Shown piece by piece: positions 1-7,851 of a stretch of 64,000 bases of DNA (position 1 is the first letter of the stretch; every line of letters starts with the position of its first letter). The translations under genes were made by a program, and so were the position numbers. The stretch comes from Bryobacterales bacterium (lineage in GTDB: Bacteria; Acidobacteriota; Terriglobia; Bryobacterales; Bryobacteraceae), in the NCBI GenBank assembly GCA_016789905.1, contig JAEUQC010000017.1:22539-86538 (forward strand), read 5' to 3'. The notes beneath the pieces are model-generated. The model was not told where the DNA came from. It saw only the letters and a list, made by a program, of their open reading frames with translations, and did no database searches.

Positions 1-2
1 CG

Positions 3-665
3 GCGGCGCTGCAGTTCGCGTTCAAGGTGCCGGAAGAAATTACGGTGAAGAAGTGGCCGACTCATGCGCGGTATGGGCGGCGGGCGGGGCTGGAGAATGA
101 GAATTTTCTGAACTCCGAGGTGTTTACGCGGCTTTTCTATGAGCCGTTGCTGGCGTATGGCGGACGGGCGGCGCTGTTCATATTTGAGTTCGGGACGTTC
201 GCGAAGAGTTCGTTTGCCGAGGCGGGCGAGTTTCTTGTTATGCTCGATGGCTTTTTGGCGGCGCTGCCGGAGGGGGCGCGGTATTCGGTGGAGATTCGCA
301 ACCCGGAGTATTTGACGCCGGAGTATTTTCAGGTGCTGCGATCGAACGGGGTGGCGCATGTGTTTAACGCGTGGTCGCGGATGCCGGACCTGCCGTCGCA
401 GACGGCGATCGCAGATGCGTACACGGCTGGATTCACGGTGACGCGGGCGTTGCTGCGGCGAGGGCGGCAGTACGAGGAAGCGGTGAAGACATTTGAGCCG
501 TATGCGGCGGTGCAGGACCCGCTGCCGGAGACGCGGGAGGCGCTGCGGGCTTTGATACAGAAGTCATTGGGAGAGCGGCGGCCGGCCTACATTTTTGTGA
601 ACAACCGGCTGGAGGGGAACGCGCCGGGAACGATAGAGGCGGTGGTGGATTCGCTGGATTTGTAG
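3..665 (+). CDS. DUF72 (YecE-like) family protein, 5' end outside window
   Basis: The reading frame is open from the left edge of the window, so the gene starts upstream and only its C-terminal ~220 residues are seen. DUF72 proteins have a TIM-barrel-like fold of unknown function. What points to the family is the order of segments: GRRAGLENENFLN, then a hydrophobic strand followed by the EFGTF segment, YSVEIRNPEY (the conserved VE.R strand), AHVFNAWSRMP, and the C-terminal YIFVNNRLEGNAPGTI, which matches the family's usual final 'N..E.NAP' block. It ends directly against the oppositely oriented PIN gene. Family assignment is good; molecular function is unknown. Confidence 0.85.
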   Translation, partial: AALQFAFKVPEEITVKKWPTHARYGRRAGLENENFLNSEVFTRLFYEPLLAYGGRAALFIFEFGTFAKSSFAEAGEFLVMLDGFLAALPEGARYSVEIRNPEYLTPEYFQVLRSNGVAHVFNAWSRMPDLPSQTAIADAYTAGFTVTRALLRRGRQYEEAVKTFEPYAAVQDPLPETREALRALIQKSLGERRPAYIFVNNRLEGNAPGTIEAVVDSLDL

Positions 666-1055
666 TTAGAGCCGGCCGAGGAACTGGCGGGCGTTGAGGA
701 CTTCGATGCCGCGCCATTCGGCGGGGAAGTGGCGGAGGTTGCCGGTGACGACGAATTGAGCACCGGCGGCGAGGGCGGTATCGAGGAGGAGGTTGTCGTC
801 GGGGTCGGAACAGGCGCGGCAGATTGGAGGAGCGTCGACAGTGGCGGCGGCGGCGAGGAGCGAACCAATGAGCGCGTTGAGGCAATCGCGATGTTTAGCG
901 AACTTCTTGCGAGTGGCGACGTCGCGGTATTCGGCGGCGAGGGCGGGCGATACGCAGAATGTGCAGCGAGGAGCGAGGGCGATGACCTGGGCTTCGTTGC
1001 CGGCGGGCGTCCAACAGGCGGAGATGAGGATATTGGTATCGAGAACGACGCGCAT
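666..1055 (-). CDS. PIN-domain protein (COG1569-type putative toxin/RNase)
   Basis: A 129-residue PIN-like nuclease. The frame is open further upstream, but the ATG at 1055 begins MRVVLDTNIL, the standard first strand of a PIN domain with its metal-binding Asp, so I chose that start. A central Glu lies in LAAEYRDV, and a second acidic cluster (SDPDDNLLLDTAL) is followed by VTGNLRHF, the usual C-terminal signature. PIN proteins of this type cleave RNA with Mg2+ and are often VapC-like toxins. I see no small antitoxin gene beside it: upstream is the divergent Thg1 gene 18 bp away and downstream the DUF72 gene. It may be a solitary PIN protein rather than half of a toxin-antitoxin pair. Confidence 0.82.
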   Translation of the reverse strand: MRVVLDTNILISACWTPAGNEAQVIALAPRCTFCVSPALAAEYRDVATRKKFAKHRDCLNALIGSLLAAAATVDAPPICRACSDPDDNLLLDTALAAGAQFVVTGNLRHFPAEWRGIEVLNARQFLGRL

Positions 1056-1073
1056 GGGAAGATTGGGTTTGGA

Positions 1074-1769
1074 ATGAACGACGAACTCGGGAACCGAATT
1101 AAAAGCTACTACGAAGACCCGGCGCGTGTCTTGTTGCCGCGCAAGACGTGGGTGATTATTCGCGTGGACGGGAAGGGGTTCCATACGTTCACGCGCGACT
1201 TGGAGCGACCGTATTCGCAGGCGCTGGCCGATGGGCTGGACGGGGCGGCGGTGTTTGTGGCGGGACAGATGGCGGGGTTCGCGATGGCGTATGGGCAGAG
1301 CGACGAGTACTCATTTTTGCTGAGCGATTTTGGCCGGGACGAATCGCGGATGTGGTTCGACGGGGCGGTGCAGAAGCTGGCTTCGGTGACGGCGAGTTTG
1401 TTCACGGCGGGTTTTCACCGCTCGTATAGCGACGCGGGATATGCGGCGTTTGATGCGCGGGTGTTTGCGATTCCGAACCGGCGGGAAGTGGAGAGGTACT
1501 TTTTGTGGCGGCAGGCGGACGCGACGCGGAACAGTTTGAATATGCTGGCGTCGGCGCATTATAATCATGCGGAATTATTAGGAAAATCGGCGAGTGAGAA
1601 GCATGATTTGTTGCATGCGAAGGGAGAGAACTGGGCGAAGTGGCCGGCGGATTTCAAGCGCGGGCGGGTGGTGCGGCCGGGGGCGAAAGGGGCCGTTGTG
1701 GACCGGGAGATCCCGGTGTTCGCGCGCGAGGCGGCGTATTTGGACGGGTTGATTCCGTTGCCGGATTAG
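1074..1769 (+). CDS. Thg1-family tRNA(His) guanylyltransferase / 3'-5' polymerase
   Basis: A 231-residue member of the Thg1 superfamily, enzymes that add nucleotides to the 5' end of tRNA in the 3'-to-5' direction. Visible family motifs are VIIRVDGKGFHTF near the N-terminus (metal-binding Asp), AYGQSDEYSFLL (the second catalytic Asp-Glu pair), and YFLWRQADATRNSLNML, which corresponds to the WRQAD...N.LN block of eukaryotic Thg1. The longer upstream frame runs antisense through the PIN gene; the ATG at 1074 starts MNDELGNRIKSYYED, which fits the family N-terminus. The family is sporadic in bacteria, where such Thg1-like proteins are linked to 5'-end repair of tRNA as well as G-1 addition. Which activity applies here cannot be told from sequence. 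Confidence 0.9.
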   Translation: MNDELGNRIKSYYEDPARVLLPRKTWVIIRVDGKGFHTFTRDLERPYSQALADGLDGAAVFVAGQMAGFAMAYGQSDEYSFLLSDFGRDESRMWFDGAVQKLASVTASLFTAGFHRSYSDAGYAAFDARVFAIPNRREVERYFLWRQADATRNSLNMLASAHYNHAELLGKSASEKHDLLHAKGENWAKWPADFKRGRVVRPGAKGAVVDREIPVFAREAAYLDGLIPLPD

Positions 1770-1803
1770 ATGGGCGGGATTATAGTGGGGAAGTCGCCTC
1801 GGG

Positions 1804-2391
1804 ATGGGAATGAAACGCAAAGTCACGATTGTTGGGCAAGTGACGGATATTGAGGGCCGGAAGTGGGACGTGTGCGAGGTGCGGCCGACGAAGCACGGGT
1901 TCAGCCTGCTGTTCGGGATTCCGGAGGTGGATCAGGGCGTGCTTTACGGCTTGAATTTCAGCCTGATCGCAACGCAGGAGCTGTGGGATTTCTGGGACGC
2001 GAACCGGACGGAATTGCATGGATTTGTATTTGATCTGTCAGCGGGGAGGACCACTCTCAAACGGATGCGGAGCCGGCTGGGCTTTCACTTTCGGCACGAC
2101 CACTGGGACTTTTGGATGGACCGGGCGGATGAGTTGAATTCGCTGCCAACCTATGTGTTCGCGGAGAAATATGGGGTGACGGAACAACGCGTGCGCGAGT
2201 GGCGTTACCGGGTGCTGGGCCAGACGGCGCGCGATATTGGATGGTGGCGGAAGCCGCGGGTGTTGAAGATACTGCTGTCGGAATTGAGTTTGAGCCAGGC
2301 CGGGAAGAAGCTGGGGATATCTATCAGCCAGGCGCACCGGTTGCGGAAACGGGCTATCGCGGAGGCTGGGCAGGCGCTTCGGCCGGGTTAG
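1804..2391 (+). CDS. Unknown protein with helix-turn-helix-like segments
   Basis: A 195-residue protein I do not recognise. The N-terminal half is rich in beta-type segments and Trp (ELWDFWDANR, HWDFWMDRAD). The C-terminal half holds two stretches that look like helix-turn-helix units: VFAEKYGVTEQRVREWRYR (~residues 118-136) and LSLSQAGKKLGISISQAHRLRKRAI (~160-184). A regulatory or DNA-binding role is inference only. It follows the Thg1-like gene by 34 bp on the same strand, so the two may be cotranscribed. Its stop overlaps the convergent csoR stop by 4 nt. Two in-frame ATGs (1804 and 1810) are possible starts. Confidence 0.7.
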   Translation: MGMKRKVTIVGQVTDIEGRKWDVCEVRPTKHGFSLLFGIPEVDQGVLYGLNFSLIATQELWDFWDANRTELHGFVFDLSAGRTTLKRMRSRLGFHFRHDHWDFWMDRADELNSLPTYVFAEKYGVTEQRVREWRYRVLGQTARDIGWWRKPRVLKILLSELSLSQAGKKLGISISQAHRLRKRAIAEAGQALRPG

Positions 2392-2654
2392 CGGGAGTAT
2401 TTGTAAATGAGGTCGAGCATTTCTTTGTAGAGTTCGGTTTCGCGGTGCTTGTCCCCTTTGGTGACGGCGTTGTGGACGCAATGCTCGAGGTGCTGGTGCA
2501 TAAGTTCGCGGCTGACGCCGCGGAGGGCTTGCTGGACGGCGGCGACTTGCATGAGGACATCCATGCAGTAGCGGCCGTCCTCCACCATTTTGGCGAGGCC
2601 GCGGACCTGGCCCTCGATTTTCTTGAGACGCTTTAACGCGGCTTGATTGTGCAT
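2388..2654 (-). CDS. csoR: CsoR-type copper-sensing transcriptional repressor
   Basis: An 88-residue CsoR/RcnR (DUF156) repressor. It starts with the family's LKRLKKIEGQVRGL DNA-binding helix. The metal ligands of copper sensors are in place: Cys30 in RYCMDV, then His55 and Cys59 in the HQHLEHC segment, with the same 25- and 4-residue spacing as in the Cys-His-Cys site of known CsoR. Such proteins are helical oligomers that leave DNA when Cu(I) binds. The start codon overlaps the copA stop (TAATG), so it is the last gene of copZ-copA-csoR and should control its own operon through the operator upstream of copZ. Confidence 0.95.
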   Translation of the reverse strand: MHNQAALKRLKKIEGQVRGLAKMVEDGRYCMDVLMQVAAVQQALRGVSRELMHQHLEHCVHNAVTKGDKHRETELYKEMLDLIYKYSR

Positions 2655-5428
2655 TATTGAAATCTCCGGAGGCGCAGGCTGTTGGCGAGCACACTGATTG
2701 AACTGAGCGCCATGGCGGCGCTGGCGAGGACGGGATTGAGCAAGCCGAGGGCGGCGATGGGTATGCCGGCGGCGTTATAACAGAAGGCCCAAAAGAGGTT
2801 TTGGCGCATGATGCGCACGGTGAGTTTGGAGAGGCGGAGGGCGGCGGCGACGGCGGTAAGGTCGTTGCGGAGGAGCGTGACGTCAGCAGCTTCGACGGCG
2901 ATGCCGGCGCCGGAGGCCATGGCGATGCCGGCGTCGGCCTGGGCGAGAGCGGGCGCGTCGTTGATGCCGTCGCCGACCATGGCCACTTTACGCCCGTTGG
3001 ATTGATGGGCGCGAATAACGTCGAGTTTGCCGGCGGGCAGGACGTCGGCGGTGACATCGGTGATGCCGAGTTGCTTAGCGATTTTGTTGGCGCTGGATTC
3101 ACGGTCTCCGGTGAGCATGGCGACTTGGAGGCCCGCGGATTGGAAAATTTGGATGGCCCGGCGGGAGGTGGATTTTATGGGGTCTTCGACATGGAAGGCG
3201 CCGGCGAAGCGGCCGTCGATGGTGGCGGCGACGGCGGCGTCCCCGGTTAGCCCGAGCCAGTTGGGACGTCCAACCTTGACAGTGTGGCCGTTGACGGTGC
3301 CCTGGGCACCTTGGCCAGGGGTGGCCAGGAAATCTGAGATGGGCGGGAGGGCGGCGTTGGCATAGCGGACGATGGCGTTGGCGAGGGGATGTTCGGAGGC
3401 GGCTTCGAGCGCGGCGATGAGGGGGAGATCTTCGGGGGAACCGGTGTAACGGGTGACGGCGGGGCGGCCCTCGGTGATGGTGCCGGTTTTGTCGAGGACA
3501 ACGGTTTGGATGTGGCTTAAGCGCTCAAGCGCTTCACCGCCCTTAATGAGCACGCCGAGGGAGGCGGCGCGGCCGGTGGCGACCATGACGGCGGCAGGGA
3601 TGGCGAGGCCCATGGCGCAGGGGCAGGCGATGATGAGGACGGCGACGGCGGCGGAGAGGGCACGGCCGGTGCTGGCTCCATGGGCGAGCCAGCCCGCTAG
3701 AGTCAGGGCGGCGATGGCGAGGACGACGGGGACGAAGATCGCACTGACTTGATCGGCAAGCTTCTGCATCGGCGCGCGGGTGGACTGGGCGTCGCGCATC
3801 ATGCGGCCGATTTGGGCGAGGGCGGTGCCGTCCACGGTGGCGGTGACTTTGCAGTGGAGGGCGCCGAGGCCATTAATGGTGCCGGCGGAGAGGCGGTCAC
3901 CGGGTTGCTTGGTGACGGGGATGGGTTCGCCGGTTAGCATGGACTCGTCGACGGCGGATTCGCCGGATTCGACGATGCCGTCGATGGGTATGCGGGCGCC
4001 GGGCTTGAGGAGGGCAATGTCGCCCATTTGCACCTGTTCGATGGCGGTTTCGACGGGTTCGCCGTTGACAAGGATGGTGGCGGTGCGGGGCTGGAGTTCG
4101 GCGAGTTGGCGGAGGGATGCGGCGGTTTCGCGGCGAGCGCGGATTTCGAACATGCGGCCCGTGAGCACGAGGGCGATGATGAAAATGACAGCTTCAAAGT
4201 AGACATCGGGCATGACGCCGCTCGAGTGGAACCAGTGCGGGGCGAGGGTGGCGGCTAGGGAATATAAGAAGGCCGCGCCGGTGCCGACGGCAATAAGGGT
4301 GCTCATGTCAAAGCGCAGATGCGGGACGCCATTGGCGGCGCGGAGATAGTATTGGCGGCCGGGGCCGGCCATGACGAAGACGGCGGCGGCGAGTTGGGCG
4401 TAACGGGAGAAGAGGGAATCGTGGCCAGTGAAAGGCATGGCGGCCATGGCGATGGCGCCGAGAACGAGGGAGATGAGCGCGTGGCGGCGGACGGAGAGGA
4501 ATTCGTCGGGCTCGCTGTTGAGCGGGGCCTCGGCTTTGTAGCCGGCTTGCTCAATGGCCTGTTTTAGGGCGGCTTCGTTGGTTTTTGCGGGGTTGAACGT
4601 GACGCGGGCTTCGTTGGCGAGGAGGTTGACGGCGGCGGTGCTGACGCCATCGACTTGCCTGAGCGCCTTTTCAACGTGGCCGACGCAGGCGGCGCAGGTC
4701 ATGCCCTGGACGTGGATGGTGAGGGCGCTGGGGGGCGCGGGGACGTCGTAGCCCGCGGCCTTGATGGCCTGTTTTAGGGCGTTTTCGTTGGTTTTTGCGG
4801 GGTTGAAGGTGACGCGGGCTTCGTTGGCGAGGAGGTTGACGGCGGCGGTGCTGACGCCATCGACTTGCTTGAGCGCCTTTTCGACGTGGCCGACGCAGGC
4901 GGCGCAGGTCATGCCCTGGACGTGGATGGTGAGGGCGCTGGGGGGCGCGGGGACGTCGTAGCCCGCAGCCTTGATCGCCTGCTTTAGGGCGTTTTCGTTG
5001 GTTTTTGCGGGGTTGAAGGTGACGCGGGCTTCGTTGGCAAGGAGGTTGACGGCGGCGGTGCTGACGCCATCGACTTGTTTGAGCGCCTTTTCGACGTGGC
5101 CGACGCAGGCGGCGCAGGTCATGCCCTGGACGTGGAGGGTGAGGGCGCTGGGGGGCGCGGGTTTGGCGGGGGCTATGCCGTGGATGCCAACGAGGGTGGG
5201 CTTGGGGACGGATGACGGACCGACTTCGTAGCCAGCCGCTTTGATGGCGGCGTGGAGCGCGGCTTCGGAGGTTTGGAGGGGGTCGAAGCGGACGGTGGCG
5301 CTGTTGGCGGCGAGGTCGACTTTGACAGCATGGACGCCAGGGGTGGCGTTTAGCGCCTTCTCGACATGCGCGACACAGTTGCCGCACGTCATACCCCGTA
5401 TGGGTACGTTTAGTTCTGTTGCCGGCAT
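2654..5428 (-). CDS. copA: Copper-translocating P1B-type ATPase with four N-terminal HMA domains
   Basis: A 924-residue inner-membrane Cu(I) exporter. It opens with four heavy-metal-associated domains, each with a GMTCxxC site (GMTCGNC at ~13, GMTCAAC at ~102, ~172 and ~242). The last three are nearly identical. The P-type core follows: transmembrane segments, TGEP in the actuator domain, the CPC metal site in IIACPCAMGLAIPA, the phosphorylation motif DKTGTITEGRP, SEHPLA in the nucleotide-binding domain, and GDGINDAPALAQAD. One or two HMA domains are usual for bacterial CopA, so four is long. copZ lies 9 bp upstream and csoR overlaps its end. Confidence 0.96.
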   Translation of the reverse strand: MPATELNVPIRGMTCGNCVAHVEKALNATPGVHAVKVDLAANSATVRFDPLQTSEAALHAAIKAAGYEVGPSSVPKPTLVGIHGIAPAKPAPPSALTLHVQGMTCAACVGHVEKALKQVDGVSTAAVNLLANEARVTFNPAKTNENALKQAIKAAGYDVPAPPSALTIHVQGMTCAACVGHVEKALKQVDGVSTAAVNLLANEARVTFNPAKTNENALKQAIKAAGYDVPAPPSALTIHVQGMTCAACVGHVEKALRQVDGVSTAAVNLLANEARVTFNPAKTNEAALKQAIEQAGYKAEAPLNSEPDEFLSVRRHALISLVLGAIAMAAMPFTGHDSLFSRYAQLAAAVFVMAGPGRQYYLRAANGVPHLRFDMSTLIAVGTGAAFLYSLAATLAPHWFHSSGVMPDVYFEAVIFIIALVLTGRMFEIRARRETAASLRQLAELQPRTATILVNGEPVETAIEQVQMGDIALLKPGARIPIDGIVESGESAVDESMLTGEPIPVTKQPGDRLSAGTINGLGALHCKVTATVDGTALAQIGRMMRDAQSTRAPMQKLADQVSAIFVPVVLAIAALTLAGWLAHGASTGRALSAAVAVLIIACPCAMGLAIPAAVMVATGRAASLGVLIKGGEALERLSHIQTVVLDKTGTITEGRPAVTRYTGSPEDLPLIAALEAASEHPLANAIVRYANAALPPISDFLATPGQGAQGTVNGHTVKVGRPNWLGLTGDAAVAATIDGRFAGAFHVEDPIKSTSRRAIQIFQSAGLQVAMLTGDRESSANKIAKQLGITDVTADVLPAGKLDVIRAHQSNGRKVAMVGDGINDAPALAQADAGIAMASGAGIAVEAADVTLLRNDLTAVAAALRLSKLTVRIMRQNLFWAFCYNAAGIPIAALGLLNPVLASAAMALSSISVLANSLRLRRFQ
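4531..5160 (-). repeat. Three tandem ~210-bp repeats encoding HMA domains of CopA
   Basis: Inside copA, three 210-bp units (about 4531-4740, 4741-4950 and 4951-5160) are almost identical at the DNA level. Each encodes a 70-residue copper-binding domain beginning PPSALT and holding GMTCAAC. The differences I can see are scattered single bases (for example gatggcctgtttt against gatcgcctgcttt). The first HMA domain of the protein is clearly different. The near identity points to recent duplication by unequal exchange or slippage. Confidence 0.93.
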
Positions 5429-5437
5429 GGCGGGCCT

Positions 5438-5632
5438 TCAGGCCCGGGCGGCGGGGTAACCCGCGCGGGTGACAGCGGCGATGGCGGCGTCAGCGTCGTG
5501 AGTTTCAACGGAAGCCGATCCTATTTGGACATATTTAATGCGGAGGCCAGCGACGTGTTCGAGGGCGCGCTTGACGTGATTGACGCAGGCCTGGCAGTGC
5601 ATGTTGTCAATTTTGAGTGTAATGGCAGCCAT
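5438..5632 (-). CDS. copZ: CopZ-like copper chaperone (single HMA domain)
   Basis: A 64-residue single heavy-metal-associated domain with the site NMHCQACVNHVKRAL at residues ~10-24 (CxxC), followed by a typical beta-alpha-beta tail. Proteins like this carry Cu(I) in the cytoplasm and pass it to CopA or CsoR. It is the first gene of the copper operon, 9 bp before copA. The ATG at 5632 lies only a few bases from the predicted -10 box, so the message may be leaderless. No ribosome-binding site is seen. The next in-frame Met (residue 11) would cut into the fold and is unlikely. Confidence 0.92.
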   Translation of the reverse strand: MAAITLKIDNMHCQACVNHVKRALEHVAGLRIKYVQIGSASVETHDADAAIAAVTRAGYPAARA

Positions 5633-5636
5633 GGTT

Positions 5637-5666
5637 TGTATACCCTATACGGGTATACTATCACAA
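5637..5666 (-). promoter_or_regulatory. cop operon promoter with CsoR-type operator
   Basis: A perfect inverted repeat, GTATACCC-TATAC-GGGTATAC, occupies 5638-5658, the GC-tract-in-AT form typical of CsoR operators. On the minus strand it lies between a possible -35 (TTGTGA, 5666-5661) and overlaps a possible -10 (TATACA, 5642-5637), with an 18-bp spacer. Bound CsoR would therefore cover the promoter. The predicted start of transcription falls at about the A of the copZ ATG. Confidence 0.85.
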
Positions 5667-6850
5667 TCGCGGGCGAGCCTGGTTCCGAGCGTGATGAGGC
5701 CGAGGGCGAGCATGAGGATTTCGCTATCGGCGAGATTGTGTTCAAAGACGCCGGTGACGAGGAGGCCGATGGAGAAGGCGGCGATGCCGTGGAGCATCCA
5801 TCGGCGGTCGCCTTTGGCAAGGAGGGCGGCGCGCATGATGGTCCAGGCGGACCAAAAGTAGAAGCCGATGATGGCGAGCATAGCGGGGATGCCGCGATCG
5901 GCGGCGAATTGGATGTAGATGTTGTGGAGATGGCCGTACCACCAGGCGCGGGGGAAGGGGCGGGGGATATCGGCGGGCGCGTATTTTTCGAAGTTGCGTT
6001 CGACCTGTTCGGGGCCGACGCCGAAGAACGGGTGCGCTTCGATCATGGCCTGGCCGGTGCGGAAGAGGGCGATGCGGTGGCCGTTGGAGTCGGTATCGCC
6101 GCGGGGTTTGACAATGGACAGGACGCGATCCTTTTCGGGCTGGGGCATGACAGTAATGGCGGCGAACGCCAATACTGGCGCGGCTAGGACGAGCCAACGG
6201 CGCCATGACCAGATGAGGTAGAGCAGGCCGGCAAAGGTGCCGATCCAGATGCCGCGGGTCCAGCCGAGGAAGATGGCGACGGCCACGAGGGCGAGGGCGG
6301 CGGAGACACGCCAGCGGATGGGTTTGTTGAACAGGAGATAGGCGGTGCCGATGAGAAAGACGGTCATCATGGTGCCGCCGAAGGTCATCCAGTGGGACAT
6401 GAAGCCGGTGATGCGGTCGGCGATGTAGGCGTCGGTGAAGCTGACGCCGGCGGATTTGGCGGCGAGGTATTTTTTGGCGTATTGGAGGAGGCTCCAGAGC
6501 GCGGAGAGGGTGCCGGCGGCGCCCATGGCGGTGAGGATGCTTTTGGCGGAGGCCGGACCTTTATAGGCGGCGGCGAGGCAGGGAACGATCAAATAGACAA
6601 AGAATTTGCGGAGTTGGGGCCAGGCGGAGGCAGGGGAGAATGAGAGCGCGGCGGCGAGGAGGGTCCAGGCGAAGAAGAAGAGAAGGAGCGATGCCCCTGG
6701 GGGGTATTTGGCTTTGCGCCATTGGGTGATAGTAAGGAGTACGGCGGCGCCGAGGCAGATTTGGGAAACGGCGATGGAGGCGACGCTGGCCGAGAGGGCG
6801 GCGCCGGCGGCGAGGAGTGGCCAATTGTCACGATGGAGGGCTTCGCGCAT
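5645..6850 (-). CDS. O-antigen ligase family membrane protein
   Basis: A 401-residue polytopic membrane protein with about ten hydrophobic segments. A large loop near residues 240-330 holds GHRIALFRTGQAMIEAHPFFGVGPEQ and WWYGHLHNIYIQ, the signature of the Wzy_C/O-antigen ligase family. These proteins join glycan chains to lipid A core or act in related exopolysaccharide or glycosylation transfer. The conserved Arg and His of the loop are present in those segments. No glycan gene lies next to it, so the substrate cannot be named. Its 3' end contains the promoter and operator of the copper operon. It is divergent from sixA. Confidence 0.85.
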   Translation of the reverse strand: MREALHRDNWPLLAAGAALSASVASIAVSQICLGAAVLLTITQWRKAKYPPGASLLLFFFAWTLLAAALSFSPASAWPQLRKFFVYLIVPCLAAAYKGPASAKSILTAMGAAGTLSALWSLLQYAKKYLAAKSAGVSFTDAYIADRITGFMSHWMTFGGTMMTVFLIGTAYLLFNKPIRWRVSAALALVAVAIFLGWTRGIWIGTFAGLLYLIWSWRRWLVLAAPVLAFAAITVMPQPEKDRVLSIVKPRGDTDSNGHRIALFRTGQAMIEAHPFFGVGPEQVERNFEKYAPADIPRPFPRAWWYGHLHNIYIQFAADRGIPAMLAIIGFYFWSAWTIMRAALLAKGDRRWMLHGIAAFSIGLLVTGVFEHNLADSEILMLALGLITLGTRLARDCDSIPV

Positions 6851-6896
6851 GGGAAAAGTGCGAGTATGACAGAATTAGGGAGTCTTTCGATAACCG

Positions 6897-7379
6897 ATGC
6901 AAATTTACCTATTACGGCATGGCATCGCCGAGGACGGCAGCCCCGGCCAGGCGGATGCGGAGCGGGCGTTGACCGCGGAGGGCATAAAGCGGCTGCGGGA
7001 GATTTTGAAGAGAGCGCGGACGGCGAGCGTAAATCCGTCGGTGATTGTGACAAGTCCGTATGTTCGAGCGAGGCAGACGGCAGAACTGGCGGCGGAGATT
7101 CTGGGGTATGAGGAGGCGCTGGCGCGGTCGGCGGCGTTGACGCCGATGGCTTCGCCGGGGGACGCGTGGGCGGAGGTGCGGGCGTTGAAGGGGGAGCCGA
7201 GCGTGTTGCTGGTGGGGCATGAGCCGCATATGAGCTCGTTTACGGGGTATTTGCTGGGGACGCCGGAGTTGCGTGTGGATTTTAAGAAGGGCGCAATGGT
7301 GCGCGTGGACATGTTCGAGATGGGTGTGCGGCCGCGGGGGGTATTGAAGTGGATGATGGCGCCTAAGCTGGCTTTGTAG
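6897..7379 (+). CDS. sixA: SixA-like phosphohistidine phosphatase
   Basis: A 160-residue histidine-phosphatase-superfamily protein. The N-terminal YLLRHGIAED is the catalytic RHG motif. TSPYVRARQTAEL holds the second conserved Arg, and LLVGHEPHMSSF holds the second catalytic His. Small size and the RHGxA form fit SixA, which removes phosphate from histidine of phosphotransfer domains. The hybrid kinase at about 13 kb could be a distant partner, but nothing in the sequence links them. It is divergent from the O-antigen-ligase-like gene, and its end overlaps the convergent DUF4288 gene by 17 nt. Confidence 0.88.
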   Translation: MQIYLLRHGIAEDGSPGQADAERALTAEGIKRLREILKRARTASVNPSVIVTSPYVRARQTAELAAEILGYEEALARSAALTPMASPGDAWAEVRALKGEPSVLLVGHEPHMSSFTGYLLGTPELRVDFKKGAMVRVDMFEMGVRPRGVLKWMMAPKLAL

Positions 7380-7806
7380 AGGAGTCGAGCAGTCGGGCAG
7401 CGTCTTCGAGCGCGGATTTTGAGCTGTAATCTGGGCCGGTGTTTGGGCGTCTTGCGGCGAAGACTCCGAGTTCTGCTTTGGGCCGGGCCAGTGTGCTGGC
7501 GGTTGCTGGATCGGTGGAGTGAATTCTCCGATAGCTCAGTTCAGCGCCATGTTCGAGTTCGTCATGGATGACGTTTAGGGTGTGGATGCCGGCGAAGCGG
7601 ATAGTGACGGTTCTGCCGCCGGGGTTCTGGTAGGAGGTTTGGTATTCGGAGCCGAGTTGAAGGGCTGACTGGTAGGCCTCTTCGGGGTCGCCGGCGCGAA
7701 CTAGAATCATGTTGATGTGGATGGTTAAAGTGGGGTCGCCTTCGACGGTGAGCGCTTCAACGAGTTCGGCAAGGTACCACTTGGCGTCTTTGGGGATGAA
7801 GGCCAT
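7363..7806 (-). CDS. DUF4288-like protein
   Basis: A 147-residue cytoplasmic protein starting MAFIPKDAKWYLAELVEAL. The ATG at 7806 was chosen because the frame further upstream is Arg-rich and runs antisense to the Uma2 gene. It resembles the DUF4288 family: the WY.AEL start, a middle ILVRAGDPEEAYQSALQLG helix, YQNPGGRTVTIRFAGIHTLNVI, and ELEHGAELSYRRI. No function is known for the family. It is divergent from the Uma2 gene (45 bp apart). Confidence 0.7.
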   Translation of the reverse strand: MAFIPKDAKWYLAELVEALTVEGDPTLTIHINMILVRAGDPEEAYQSALQLGSEYQTSYQNPGGRTVTIRFAGIHTLNVIHDELEHGAELSYRRIHSTDPATASTLARPKAELGVFAARRPNTGPDYSSKSALEDAARLLDSSTKPA

Positions 7807-7851
7807 GGTTTGACGATAGCGCTTCGGGTGTCGATATTCGATAATGATTCC

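Noticed and set aside
666..1055. PIN gene as part of a toxin-antitoxin pair
   Set aside because: No small DNA-binding antitoxin frame is seen on either side; the flanking genes are DUF72 and the Thg1-like gene.
4531..5160. Regular 210-bp repeats considered as a CRISPR-like or satellite array
   Set aside because: The repeats are in-frame HMA protein domains of copA without spacers.
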